Positions 46,520 to 55,258 are shown, counted from the stretch's first letter. The stretch is 64,000 nucleotides of DNA from Palsa-513 sp050010595 (GCA_050010595.1 JBEKKS010000002.1:62001-126000); one strand, 5' to 3'. Numbers and translations: made by a program. The notes: generated from the sequence alone by a model not told the origin.

Positions 46520-48380
46520 GGTGATTTTTGGTGAAGGTGATCGTCTGTTTCTTGAGCGTCCCCTTGATCACGCCGACGATCGTGCCGGTCACCGTCAGCG
46601 TCGCCTTCAGCTTGTGATTGTGGGCGAGCATTGCTCGGCCCGTGGCGTTGAGCGCGACGGTCACGCTCGTCTTGACGCCTGGCGCGATCCGCGTGCTTTT
46701 CGAGCCGAGCTTGCGGCGCCCGGCGGTCAGCGCGAACGATACGACGCAGTCACTCACGGCCTGCGGCGAGCAGGTGACGCTCGTGGTCACGCCACGTGCG
46801 GTGCTGGACGCCGGACCGACGGTCGTCTCGAAGACGGTGCCGAGCGTCTCCGCGGGGACGGCTACGTAGCCGCTCTGCCCGGTCGCGCTGCCACCGTCAC
46901 CGGACAGCGTCGCGGTGCAGTAGAGGTGGTGGGTCTCGTCGGCGAGCGCGACGACGTAGGTGCTGCCACTCGCGCCCGCGATCACTGTCGTGTCGCGAAC
47001 CCACGTGTAGGCGACCGTAAGGCCGACTGGCGCCGTCACGGCGAGGGCGCAGGTGAGGGTGTCGCCGACTGCAGGCGTGCCGCTGATCGACACCGCCGGC
47101 TTGATCGCCGCTGCCGTCGTAAACGTCGCGTCGCCGCCGCCGCTCGAGCCGACCGCGCTCGTCGCGACGACCTGGAAGTGGTAGGTCGTGCCCGCGTTCA
47201 GCCCGCCGATTGCGGCGCTCACGCTCTGTGCGCCGGCGGTCGCCGACGGCGTGCTCGAGCAGGGCGCCGTTGAGCCGTAGGACGTCGTCGGGCCGTACTC
47301 GAAGTAGCAGTTGGTGAGGGCGACATCGTTTGCGTTGACGGTGGCGCTGAGCGTTGCGGCCGTCTGCGAGCCGGCGCTGCCGGTCCCGGTCGTCGCGGTC
47401 GGAGCGGGCAGCGTCGCGACGAACGCGTTGCCGCCGACATCCGCTGCACAGAGGCCCTGGTCGCTGCACGCGACAGCCGCCACGGCGCCGCCACCGGGCG
47501 TGCTCGCCGCCCAGGTGGGCGTCGGGGCAGCTGGATTGTCGCTCGCGTAGACGTTGCCATTGGCGTCAGCCACGATGCACATCCCTTGGTCGCTGCAGGC
47601 AACGCCGTTGATCGCCGATGCCGACTCCTGCGTCGCGCTCCACGTCGACGGTCCGGCGTTGGCGTCGCTGCTGGCCCACGCGTAGCCGGCGCTGTCTACT
47701 GCGACGCATGTGAAGTTGCTCGCGCAGGAGACACCGGTGAACGAGTTGAGGCCGCCCGCCGCGACGCTCCAGCTGCCCGCGCTCTCGGGTGCGGTCGAGG
47801 TCAGGATCTGGTTGGCCGCGTCGGTCGCGACGCAGAACTGGCTGCTGACGCAGGAGACCTCGTTGAGCGTGTGCCCGGGCGCTCCTGCGGCGCTCCAGCT
47901 GGCACCGGAGTTGGTGCTGAAGATCGCGCCACCGGCCGAGTCGACCGCGAAGCAGAAGCCGGTCGAGGGGCAGGACACGCTCGTGAGGTTGTTCGCATCG
48001 GGCGCTGACGTCGTCCAGCTGCTGCTCGAGCCCGCGCTTGCGTTGACCGCCACCTGGCCGTTGTTGCCAACGATCACGCACAGCGTGCTGCCAGGGGCGC
48101 ACGAGACCGCCTTCGGTGTCGCTACTCCCGTCGCCTGCGGGCTCCAGGGACCGCTCGCCGGCTTGGTCGTGCCGATCGCGGTGGATGCACCAACCGACAC
48201 GCACAACCCCGCCGACGCGCAGGAGACGCCTGTCTGTGAGGTCCCCAACCCGGCGCCCGTCTCGCTCCACGAGCCGAGCGGCGGCGTCGCGGACGCCGGC
48301 GCGGCGACCGCGACCGATACCAGGACGGCGAGCGCGAGCGGAATCCGCGCGCGGGCTTTGACTGTCAGCTTTGATGGCAC
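46491..48380 (-). CDS. secreted seven-repeat (beta-propeller-like) protein with Fn3-like and Ig-like domains
   Basis: A 629-residue protein read from GTG 48380 (GGAG five bases before it), giving a signal peptide ARARIPLALAVLVSVAVAAP. GTG 48386 is an alternative. Residues about 50-315 hold seven repeats of about 40-43 residues, each with V[SA]C-x5/6-C (Cys54/60, 94/101, 137/143, 177/183, 219/225, 262/268, 305/311) followed by VDSAG-like turns. This suggests a seven-bladed propeller with one disulfide per blade. A fibronectin-type III-like domain (CYFEYGPTTSYGST, LNAGTTYHFQVVATSAVG) and an Ig-like domain (VAYTWVRDTTVIAG) follow, then a basic, all-beta tail. The role is unknown; an extracellular binding function is likely, possibly linked to the co-transcribed alpha-galactosidase. 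Confidence 0.72.
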   Translation of the reverse strand: MPSKLTVKARARIPLALAVLVSVAVAAPASATPPLGSWSETGAGLGTSQTGVSCASAGLCVSVGASTAIGTTKPASGPWSPQATGVATPKAVSCAPGSTLCVIVGNNGQVAVNASAGSSSSWTTSAPDANNLTSVSCPSTGFCFAVDSAGGAIFSTNSGASWSAAGAPGHTLNEVSCVSSQFCVATDAANQILTSTAPESAGSWSVAAGGLNSFTGVSCASNFTCVAVDSAGYAWASSDANAGPSTWSATQESASAINGVACSDQGMCIVADANGNVYASDNPAAPTPTWAASTPGGGAVAAVACSDQGLCAADVGGNAFVATLPAPTATTGTGSAGSQTAATLSATVNANDVALTNCYFEYGPTTSYGSTAPCSSTPSATAGAQSVSAAIGGLNAGTTYHFQVVATSAVGSSGGGDATFTTAAAIKPAVSISGTPAVGDTLTCALAVTAPVGLTVAYTWVRDTTVIAGASGSTYVVALADETHHLYCTATLSGDGGSATGQSGYVAVPAETLGTVFETTVGPASSTARGVTTSVTCSPQAVSDCVVSFALTAGRRKLGSKSTRIAPGVKTSVTVALNATGRAMLAHNHKLKATLTVTGTIVGVIKGTLKKQTITFTKNHHAPRQSSRR

Positions 48381-48387
48381 TTCCACT

Positions 48388-48520
48388 CCGTAACGGTTGG
48401 CGTTGCGGATCGGTGCGGCGTTGCGCGATCGCGTGGTCGACCTCTTACACACGCGAGCGTCCATGACGGTAACGGATCCTGCCCGGTTGGTGGCAGCGTG
48501 AAACGTTCGACCCGTTACGG
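48388..48520. repeat. three CCGTTACGG-type motifs in a divergent intergenic region
   Basis: CCGTAACGG (48388-48396), CGGTAACGG (48467-48475) and CCGTTACGG (48512-48520) share a near-palindromic core and lie between the repeat-protein gene and the ABC permease gene. They could be binding sites for one dimeric regulator controlling both directions. Confidence 0.35.
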
Positions 48521-48567
48521 CGATGCCCTCCCGCTGCCGGCCCCACCCACTAGGCTGGCACTCGACA

Positions 48568-49668
48568 GTGCTCGGCCTGATTCTCACGAACCTCAGGCGG
48601 CGTGTCGGCCGCACGGTCCTGACTTCGTTCGGGGTTGGTGTCGGCGTCGCAACGATTGTCGCGTTGCTCTCGCTCAGCGCCGGGTTGACGAAGACGGCGG
48701 CCGGGCTGATCCATCTCGGGGGCTCGGATCTCGGCGTCTTCCAGGCCGGCGTCGCGGACCCGACCGCGTCGCTGCTGCCGCTCTCGATCGTCCCGAAGCT
48801 CGACAACGATCGCTACATCGTCGCCGCGACGCCGATGCTGCTGATCATCAACGGCGTCAAGGGATCCCCGGCATCCTTCGTGTTCGGTGCCGAGCCGAAC
48901 GGCTTCGTCGCGCGACGTTTGATCTACACCGTGGGCGGGGCGGCATCGGGCCACCAGGTCGCGGCGGGCAGCGCGCTCGCCTCGAGCCTTCACCTCACGC
49001 GGGGGAGCGAGCTGACGATCAACGGTCACCGCTTCCCGGTTGTCGGCATCTACCACTCGGGTGTCCCCTACGAGGATGACGGCGTCTTCATGCCGCTCGG
49101 CGTGGCACAGAACCTGAGCGGTGACCAGGGCGAGGCGACGACGGTTGCGGTCCAGCTTGGGCCGGGCGTCTCGAAGAGCATCGCGCAGCGTTCGATCCAG
49201 CAGCAGCTACCGCATACAAACGTGTTCATCGACCCGGGCGAGGCGGCACGGGCCGGCGCCAACACTCTCCTGATCCAGAACGCGACGCTCGTCTTCATCG
49301 TTATCGCGCTGATCGTCGGCGGCATCAGCGTCACGAACACGATGGCGATGGCGGTGCTCGAGCGTCAGGGCGAGCTTGCCTTGCTCGGTGCGATGGGCTG
49401 GAGCGCGTCACGCGTCGCGATCCTGATCGTCGGGGAGGGCGTGGCCGTGAGCCTGATCGGTGCAGGTCTCGGACTGCTGCTCGGCGTGATCGGCAGCCAG
49501 CTACTCGTCGACGCGCTCGGCGTCGGCGAGTTCGTCTCGCCGACGATCACGGCGTGGGGTCTCGGACGCGGCCTGCTGGTCGGGATCTCGATCGGCGTCC
49601 TCGGCGGTATCTACCCCGCCTGGCGCGTGACGCGCATGCCGCCGCTCAAAGGCCTCGCGCGGGCTTAG
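48568..49668 (+). CDS. ABC transporter permease, MacB/FtsX type
   Basis: A 366-residue permease starting at GTG 48568 (VLGLILTNLRRRVGRTVLTS); an ATG at 48523 would add 15 unlikely residues. It has the MacB plan: one N-terminal membrane helix (GVGVGVATIVALLSLSAGL), a large extracytoplasmic region (MacB-PCD, about 40-230), then three helices in a FtsX domain with NTMAMAVLERQGELALLGAM and GVIGSQLLVDALG. Its likely ATPase partner lies immediately downstream but on the opposite strand, with the ends overlapping by 23 bases. Possible roles include export or extraction of lipoproteins or peptides. Confidence 0.87.
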   Translation: MLGLILTNLRRRVGRTVLTSFGVGVGVATIVALLSLSAGLTKTAAGLIHLGGSDLGVFQAGVADPTASLLPLSIVPKLDNDRYIVAATPMLLIINGVKGSPASFVFGAEPNGFVARRLIYTVGGAASGHQVAAGSALASSLHLTRGSELTINGHRFPVVGIYHSGVPYEDDGVFMPLGVAQNLSGDQGEATTVAVQLGPGVSKSIAQRSIQQQLPHTNVFIDPGEAARAGANTLLIQNATLVFIVIALIVGGISVTNTMAMAVLERQGELALLGAMGWSASRVAILIVGEGVAVSLIGAGLGLLLGVIGSQLLVDALGVGEFVSPTITAWGLGRGLLVGISIGVLGGIYPAWRVTRMPPLKGLARA

Positions 49669-50371
49669 CGGCGGTCTCGATCACGACGCCATCCGTCACG
49701 TGCAGCGTGCGATCCGCGGCCTCGCCGACTTGGGCGTCGTAGCTGACGATGATCAGCGTCATCCCGCGGCGTGCGCGCACTTCGCCGAGCAGGTCGAGGA
49801 TGCGCTGCGAGGTCGCCGTGTCCAGTGCCCCGGTCGGCTCGTCGGCGAGTAGCAGCCGTGGCTCGTTGGCGAGCGCCCGGGCGAGTGCTACGCGCTGGCG
49901 CTCGCCGCCGGAGAGCTGGGCCGGCCGGTGCTCGGCGCGGTGGGCGAGGCCGACCTCTTCGAGCAGCTGAACCGCGCGCGCTCGGCGCTCCGCGCGGTGC
50001 ACTCCGGCCCCGATCAGCGCGACCTCTATGTTCGTGCGCGCCGCAAGGTTCGCCAGTAGGTAGTGCTGCTGGAAGACGAAGCCGACGAGCTCGCGGCGGT
50101 GGCGTGCAACGCCGGGCTCGCGCCAGACCTCGCGTCCGTCGATCAGCACGCGGCCGCTCGAGGGCTGCTCGAGCCCCCCGATCAGGTTGAGCAGCGTGCT
50201 CTTGCCCGAACCGGAGTGCCCGGTGACGGCGACCATCTCGCCGGGTTGCGCGTGAAGCGTCGCGTCACTGAGCGCGGTGATGGCGCCGTAGCTGCGGGTC
50301 ACCTGCAGGACGTCCACGCTCGCACCAGCCGGGCGTGGCGCCGGCTCGTGCGCTGGCAGCGCGCCGGTCAT
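49646..50371 (-). CDS. ABC transporter ATPase, MacB/LolD type
   Basis: A 241-residue ATPase starting at MTGALPAHEP (ATG 50371, GCAGG before it). Motifs are VTGHSGSGKSTLLNLIGGLE (Walker A), LVGFVFQQHYLLANLAARTN (Q-loop), AQLSGGERQRVALARALAN (signature) and RLLLADEPTGALD (Walker B). This is the lipoprotein-release/peptide-export subfamily, and it is the probable partner of the convergent permease gene, which ends inside it. Separate strands mean that the two are not an operon. Confidence 0.9.
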   Translation of the reverse strand: MTGALPAHEPAPRPAGASVDVLQVTRSYGAITALSDATLHAQPGEMVAVTGHSGSGKSTLLNLIGGLEQPSSGRVLIDGREVWREPGVARHRRELVGFVFQQHYLLANLAARTNIEVALIGAGVHRAERRARAVQLLEEVGLAHRAEHRPAQLSGGERQRVALARALANEPRLLLADEPTGALDTATSQRILDLLGEVRARRGMTLIIVSYDAQVGEAADRTLHVTDGVVIETAAKPARGL

Positions 50372-50511
50372 CCTGCACCCGCCCCGGATCGGGACGCGGC
50401 AGGCTGCGTCCCGCGCCGGCAAGGCAGCGCTCGCGCTGACGCCTTGATGAACGTGTGTTTCGCTCCAGACATCGCTCCCGCCACTCGCGAGCGACTGCGC
50501 TCAACGAACGA

Positions 50512-52308
50512 TCATAGTCCCGGCTTGGCGACCTCGGCCGCGACCGCCTCGGCCTCGTTCAGGCGGCGCTCGATCAGGTCGAGGCCGCTATCCCAGAAGC
50601 CCGGATCGGCGAGGTCGATGCCGACGATCGCGCCGAGCTCCTCCGGGCTGCGGGAGCCGCCGGCCGCAAGCAGGTCTATGTAGCGCTGCTCGAAGCCCGC
50701 GCCCTCTTCGAGGTAGCGCTCGTAGACCGACAGCGCGAGCAGCTGGCCGAAGGCGTAGGCGTACACGTAGCCGGGCGTATTGATGAAGTGCGGGATGTAG
50801 GACCACCAGGAGCGGTAGCCGTCGGTCACGTCGACTGCGTCGCCGAACAGCTCGCGCTGCGTCTCGAGCCAGAGGTCGGAGAAGTGCGCGACCGACAGCT
50901 CGCCCTCCTCGCGCCGGCGGGTGTGCACGCGATCCTCGAACTGATTCATCGCGATCTGGCGGAACACCGTCGCGATCGAGTCTTCGATGTTCGCCGCGAG
51001 CAGCGCGAGGCGCGCTGCCGGCGTCGGCGAGGCGTCGAGCAGCGAGGCGAAGATCAGCGACTCGCCGAACACGGAGGCCGTCTCTGCGAGTGTCAGCGGC
51101 GTGCTCTGGTGGAAGATCCCCTGCCGCGCGGCGAGCGCCGCGTGCACGCCGTGTCCGAGCTCGTGTGCAAGCGTCAGGACGTCGCGGCGCTGGCTCGTGT
51201 AGTTGAGCATCACATACGGGTGGACGGACGGGACGGTGTAGGAGCAGAATGCGCCACCGCGCTTGCCGGGAGCGGGCGGGGCATCGATCCAGTGCTCGTC
51301 GAAGAAGCGTGCGGCGAGTGCGCCGAGCTCCTCGGAGAAGGCGCTGTAGCCGGTGAGCACCAGCTCGCGCGCTTGCGGCCAGGAGACGTCGACCTCGTCG
51401 GCTGCGAGCGGCGCCATCCGGTCATAATCGGCGAGCCGCTCGATCCCGAGAAGTTGTGCCTTGAGCCGGTACCAGCGTCGCGGCAGCTCGTAGCGCTTGC
51501 GGACCGCGGCGACGAGTGCGGCCACCGACTCGTCGCTTGCCTCGTTTGCGAGGTTGCGCTCGGCGAGCCAGTTCGGGTAGGAGCGCAGCCGATCCTCGGT
51601 CATCTTGTCGACGAGCAGCGCGTTGAAGATCGAGCCACGCGTGCGAAGGCCCGGCTCGAGCGCCTGCGTGACGGCCTCGGCGGCTGCGCGACGCGTCTCG
51701 CGCGACGGCGTCATCAGGCGGCTGAGCGCGACGTCGAGCGTGAGCGTCTCGCCATCGAGCTCGACGGCGATCGCCGATGTCTGCTCGGCGAACAGGCGTG
51801 TCCAGGCAGCACTCCCGCTGACCGCCTTCTCGCTGATGATCCGCTCCTCCGGTTCGCTCAGCAGATGCGGCCGGTAGCGCCGTGCGGTGCGCAGATGGTG
51901 GCGCGCGAACTCGATTCCTTCCCCGCGCAACAGCTCGTCGGCGCGCTCGTCGTCGAGCGCCGCCCACTCGAGGTCGAAGAAGAGCAGCAGCGTCTCGAGC
52001 TTCGTACCGCGCTCCTGGACGCGCTGGAGCAACGCGCCGCGCTCGGGGTCAACGGTGTCGGTCGAGAAGCTCAGGCCGGCGTAGGAGCCCGCCCGACCCG
52101 CGAGGTCGTGGATCTCGGCGAGCTCGAGCATGGCTTCGCGCAGCCCATCCGCTTCGATCGTCGCCAGCTTGCCCCGATAGCGCTCGGCAAATTGCTCGGC
52201 TCGGCCGATCGCATCGTCGAGCAGCTCATCGACGCGTGCGGGACCACCGCCGTCGAGTAGGTCGGCGAGCTCCCAGTGGACTTGGTCGGCTGGCGCAGTG
52301 GTGCTCAT
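50512..52308 (-). CDS. M3-family oligoendopeptidase (PepF-like)
   Basis: A 598-residue cytosolic zinc peptidase. The zinc motif is LAHELGHGVHAALAARQG (HExxH), and the third ligand glutamate lies in TLAETASVFGESLIFASL. The active-site stretch GGAFCSYTVPSVHPYVMLNY precedes it, as in oligoendopeptidase F. It hydrolyses peptides of roughly 7-17 residues, so it probably recycles peptides. Start ATG 52308 is chosen over GTG 52317; a TATGCT box lies 11 bases upstream. No ribosome-binding site is obvious. Confidence 0.94.
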   Translation of the reverse strand: MSTTAPADQVHWELADLLDGGGPARVDELLDDAIGRAEQFAERYRGKLATIEADGLREAMLELAEIHDLAGRAGSYAGLSFSTDTVDPERGALLQRVQERGTKLETLLLFFDLEWAALDDERADELLRGEGIEFARHHLRTARRYRPHLLSEPEERIISEKAVSGSAAWTRLFAEQTSAIAVELDGETLTLDVALSRLMTPSRETRRAAAEAVTQALEPGLRTRGSIFNALLVDKMTEDRLRSYPNWLAERNLANEASDESVAALVAAVRKRYELPRRWYRLKAQLLGIERLADYDRMAPLAADEVDVSWPQARELVLTGYSAFSEELGALAARFFDEHWIDAPPAPGKRGGAFCSYTVPSVHPYVMLNYTSQRRDVLTLAHELGHGVHAALAARQGIFHQSTPLTLAETASVFGESLIFASLLDASPTPAARLALLAANIEDSIATVFRQIAMNQFEDRVHTRRREEGELSVAHFSDLWLETQRELFGDAVDVTDGYRSWWSYIPHFINTPGYVYAYAFGQLLALSVYERYLEEGAGFEQRYIDLLAAGGSRSPEELGAIVGIDLADPGFWDSGLDLIERRLNEAEAVAAEVAKPGL

Positions 52309-52456
52309 CGCAAGCACCGCAGCATAAGGGAGCGCTGAGAATTAGTTGGCGGAGCTGGCATCCAGACCTGCCGCACCCTCAGACGCTCTTCCCGCCTGTT
52401 CCGTCCGGCAGCGCTGGTCTCATGTGCCGCGCGAACTCGGTCACGGGAGGTGTTCG

Positions 52457-52654
52457 GTGGCAGTCATTCCTACGACGTCGACGGCGAGCGAGCAGGCGCG
52501 GGCGCAAGCGTTCCTCGAGCTCGGGTTCGACACGACCCAGGCCCTGATGCTCGCCGCGACGCGCAACGCCGGCGATCACATCGAGCTCGACTCCGTCCGC
52601 CGCCTGCTCGAAGCCGGCTGCCCCCACGACCTAGCGCTCCGCATCGTCGTTTAG
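52457..52654 (+). CDS. small protein with internally duplicated helical motif
   Basis: A 65-residue protein starting at GTG with a strong GGGAGGT ribosome-binding site (52445-52451). Two similar segments are visible: FLELGFDTTQALMLA (about 19-33) and LLEAGCPHDLALRIV (about 50-64), sharing L-E-x-G-x5-A-L. The pattern is reminiscent of the ubiquitin-associated-like three-helix fold, but this is only an impression. There is no signal peptide. No family is recognised. It stands alone between convergent neighbours, upstream of repeat element A. Confidence 0.65.
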   Translation: MAVIPTTSTASEQARAQAFLELGFDTTQALMLAATRNAGDHIELDSVRRLLEAGCPHDLALRIVV

Positions 52655-52829
52655 CTGCGGCTGCGGGGCCCCTCCGCGAACCCGGGGCAACGTCAAGATT
52701 CCCCTCGCTGGCTCACGCGCGCTCCCCGACTACAACCAAGCGCTCCGGAGCTGTGGGCGCCAGCGCCGCGCTCTCTTACCGAAGCCAAAGCAGAGCGCCA
52801 CCGCATCTCGCCCTGCGTGGCCAGCCGGC

Positions 52830-52888
52830 GAGGAGGCCCGACCAGCACGCACGTACCCACCGCCCGCCCACTAGGAGGGCCCCCGCAG
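52830..52888. repeat. hairpin repeat element, copy A
   Basis: This 59-base element shares GAGGAGGCC-GACCAGCACG at its left end and CTAG then GGCCCCCGCAG at its right end with copy B at 59751-59811. The left GGCCC pairs with GGGCC on the right. The preceding 25 bases (GCATCTC and CCAGCCG) are also similar. It lies at the end of the ABC-2 permease gene. The remaining gap 52655-52829 shows nothing recognisable. Confidence 0.6.
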
Positions 52889-53632
52889 CTACTTGCCCCA
52901 CGAGAACCCCTTTATGGCGAGAACGACGCCGACGAGCGCCCAGACGCCGATCACGGCCAGCGGCGTGAGGTGCGCGCCGAGGCCTCCGTGGTTGTGCACC
53001 AGTCCGCCGGTGAGGCCGTTGATCAGCGGCTCGAGCGGCAGCGCCTGCGCGATGTCGCGCAGGAAGCCGGGCACGTGCTTGACGTCGAAGAAGACGCCTG
53101 AGACGAGGATCACCGGCACGAACACGCTGTTGACGATCGCGGGGGCGGAGTCGAAGCTCGGGATCGCGTGCGACAGGGCTACGCCGAGCAGCGCAAACGC
53201 CGCTACTCCGGCGAGGACGAAGACGAGCAGCGTCAGCGGCTGCGGTGGCCAGCCGAGGTTGAAGAAGATGCGGCCGGCGATGACGACGATCGCGATTTGG
53301 ATTGCCGTGTTTGTCACGGCGTTCAGTGCGAGACCTCCGAGGTAGACGCCGCTCGGGAGTGGCGTGCCTCGGATCCGCTTGAGCACGCCCTGTTCGCGCA
53401 AGAACGTGAGGTTGTAGGCGAGCGCCGTGAAGGTTGTCGACATGACGCTCATGCCGGCGATTCCAGGAACGATCACGTCGAGCTCGCCTTGGTGCCCATG
53501 CACGATCGCGCCGAACAGCGCGAGGAAGATCAGCGGCAGCAGGAAGTTGAAGAACGCGGCGCTGCGATTGCGCCAGAACATGCGCCGCTCGAAGCGGTAC
53601 TGGCGCCAGAGGAGCTGCGCGGTGCTAAGCAT
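52889..53632 (-). CDS. ABC-2 type transporter permease
   Basis: A 247-residue membrane protein with six hydrophobic segments: about 24-43, 55-75, 103-128, 137-160, 165-185 and 218-240. RNRSAAFFNFLLPLIFLALF and SVMSTTFTALAYNLTFLREQ, followed by GVLKRIRGTPLPSGVYLGGL, are typical of ABC-2 exporters. The conserved C-terminal LPLEPLINGLTGGLVHNHGG marks the periplasmic side of the last helices. It overlaps the ATPase gene by eight bases. The substrate is unknown. Confidence 0.9.
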   Translation of the reverse strand: MLSTAQLLWRQYRFERRMFWRNRSAAFFNFLLPLIFLALFGAIVHGHQGELDVIVPGIAGMSVMSTTFTALAYNLTFLREQGVLKRIRGTPLPSGVYLGGLALNAVTNTAIQIAIVVIAGRIFFNLGWPPQPLTLLVFVLAGVAAFALLGVALSHAIPSFDSAPAIVNSVFVPVILVSGVFFDVKHVPGFLRDIAQALPLEPLINGLTGGLVHNHGGLGAHLTPLAVIGVWALVGVVLAIKGFSWGK

Positions 53633-54485
53633 CCTCGGTCAGCTGCAGGTAGACGTCTTCGAGGCTCGGGCGCGTCACCGAGAGCGCTTCGAGTCGCTCA
53701 CCGCGCGCGAGCGCGGCGCCCGTCAGCGCGTGCAGCAGGCTCGTCGGGTCGTCCGTCTCGACTACGGTTGGCTCGGCGTCTGCTTGCGTGTAGGCGACTC
53801 GGTAGCGCGCGCCGCCGCCGACGCCGAGCTCCGCCGGCGAGCCCTCGGCGAGGATTCGTCCGCCTTTGATGATCGCGACGCGATCCGCGAGCTCCTGTGC
53901 CTCGTCGAGATAGTGGGTAGTCAGGAGCACGGTCTTGCCGAGCTCGCGCAGCGAGCGGATCGTCTGCCAGGCACCGCGCCGCGCTGCCGGGTCAAACCCG
54001 GTCGTCGGCTCGTCGAGGAAGATCAGCTCGGGGTCGCCGACGAGCGCGAGTCCGAGGTCGAGCCGCCGGCGCTGACCTCCGGAGAGGTTGCGCGTCTGCG
54101 CATCGCGTTTCTCGTCGAGCCCGACCAGCTCGATCACTTCGCCGACGTCGCGCGCTCGCGGGTAGAATTGGGCGAAGTGCGCGAGCACTTCCGCGACGGT
54201 CGCGTGGCTGTAGATGCCGCTGCTCTGGAGCACGATTCCGACGCGCTCTCGCAGCTCCCGCGGCCGCTGCTCGGGGTCGAATCCAAGCACGCTGACCGTC
54301 CCCGAGGTGCGCTGCCGGTAGCCCTCGAGGATCTCGACGGTGCTCGTCTTACCGGCGCCGTTGGGACCGAGTAGGCCGTAGATCTCTCCGCGCGCGACGC
54401 TGAACTCGATCCCGCGGACCGCATCGAGATCGCCGTAGCGCTTGCGCAGGTCTCGGACCTCGATCGCGGTCTCGCCGTTTGCCAT
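53625..54485 (-). CDS. ABC transporter ATPase
   Basis: A 286-residue ATPase, first gene of a two-gene exporter unit. Motifs: Walker A GLLGPNGAGKTSTVEILEGY, signature LSGGQRRRLDLGLALVGDPE, Walker B LIFLDEPTTGFDPAARR, switch LTTHYLDEAQELADRVAI. The C-terminal extension resembles the DrrA/NatA group and ends LSVTRPSLEDVYLQLTEDA. There is no ribosome-binding site before ATG 54485. The unit is similar in type to the exporter at 30651 but is not a close duplicate. Confidence 0.92.
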   Translation of the reverse strand: MANGETAIEVRDLRKRYGDLDAVRGIEFSVARGEIYGLLGPNGAGKTSTVEILEGYRQRTSGTVSVLGFDPEQRPRELRERVGIVLQSSGIYSHATVAEVLAHFAQFYPRARDVGEVIELVGLDEKRDAQTRNLSGGQRRRLDLGLALVGDPELIFLDEPTTGFDPAARRGAWQTIRSLRELGKTVLLTTHYLDEAQELADRVAIIKGGRILAEGSPAELGVGGGARYRVAYTQADAEPTVVETDDPTSLLHALTGAALARGERLEALSVTRPSLEDVYLQLTEDA

Positions 54486-54618
54486 CCGGCCGGATCATGC
54501 CAGGATCGGTTGGGCTGGCTCCGCGGTCTGGGTCGCAGGGCAGACGCTTACCCAGCGGGAGCGCAGAACTCACTACGCACGCCCGGTACGCGCCGGTAGA
54601 ACTCTTCACGAGGTTCTA

Positions 54619-55254
54619 ATGCAGAACGAACTGTCGACTCACTACCAGACGCTCGGCGTCACGTCGAGCTTCCCGAGTGAGGCGGTGGATGGACTTCGCC
54701 GCTCGCTGAGCAAGCTCTACCACCCCGACAGCGGCTCGCGACCCGATGCCGAGTGGATGCGACGCATCAACGCTGCGTGTGACGTTCTGGGCGACCCGGT
54801 GCTGCGGATGCGCTACGACGAGGGTCTCCGTCTGACGAGCGACAAAGGTTGGACGTCGCGCTCGCAGCACCCGCACGCGAGCGCCGTGCACGCCTGGCAC
54901 GAGGATCCGCACACGCTGCCGCGCAACCAGTGGCAGCTCGTGCTCGAGCTGGTCAACCTGCCGTTCCGCCTGCTCGGCTTCCTCGTCGCCGCCGCGCTGA
55001 TGCTGCTCGGCTACGTCGTCCCGCTCGCGATGGCCGCAGCCGGTGCCTGGTTCGTCTATCTCGGCGTCGGCCTCGTCGGCCTGGCACAGGCTAAGCACGC
55101 GGTGGCGACGATCCATGCGGGCAACACGCTGACTCTCGCCTGGGCCGTGTCGCTACTGGTGATCGTCGTCGGAGCCGCGATCGCCGCACTCGCGCTCTGG
55201 ATGCTCGCTCTGACGGTGCGCGACCCCGCGGCGCGCCGTAGCACCATCGCTTAG
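54619..55254 (+). CDS. membrane-anchored J-domain protein
   Basis: A 211-residue protein starting at ATG 54619 with GAGG six bases upstream. Residues 6-70 are a J-domain: HYQTLGVTSSFPSEAVDGLR, then SLSKLYHPDSGSR with the His-Pro-Asp tripeptide at 35-37, and RINAACDVLGDPVLRMRYDE. From about residue 110, three hydrophobic segments follow (LLGFLVAAALMLLGYVVPLA and two more), so the J-domain is held at the membrane. J-domains stimulate DnaK; no dnaK or grpE is nearby. The client is unknown. Confidence 0.82.
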   Translation: MQNELSTHYQTLGVTSSFPSEAVDGLRRSLSKLYHPDSGSRPDAEWMRRINAACDVLGDPVLRMRYDEGLRLTSDKGWTSRSQHPHASAVHAWHEDPHTLPRNQWQLVLELVNLPFRLLGFLVAAALMLLGYVVPLAMAAAGAWFVYLGVGLVGLAQAKHAVATIHAGNTLTLAWAVSLLVIVVGAAIAALALWMLALTVRDPAARRSTIA

Positions 55255-55258
55255 CGAG

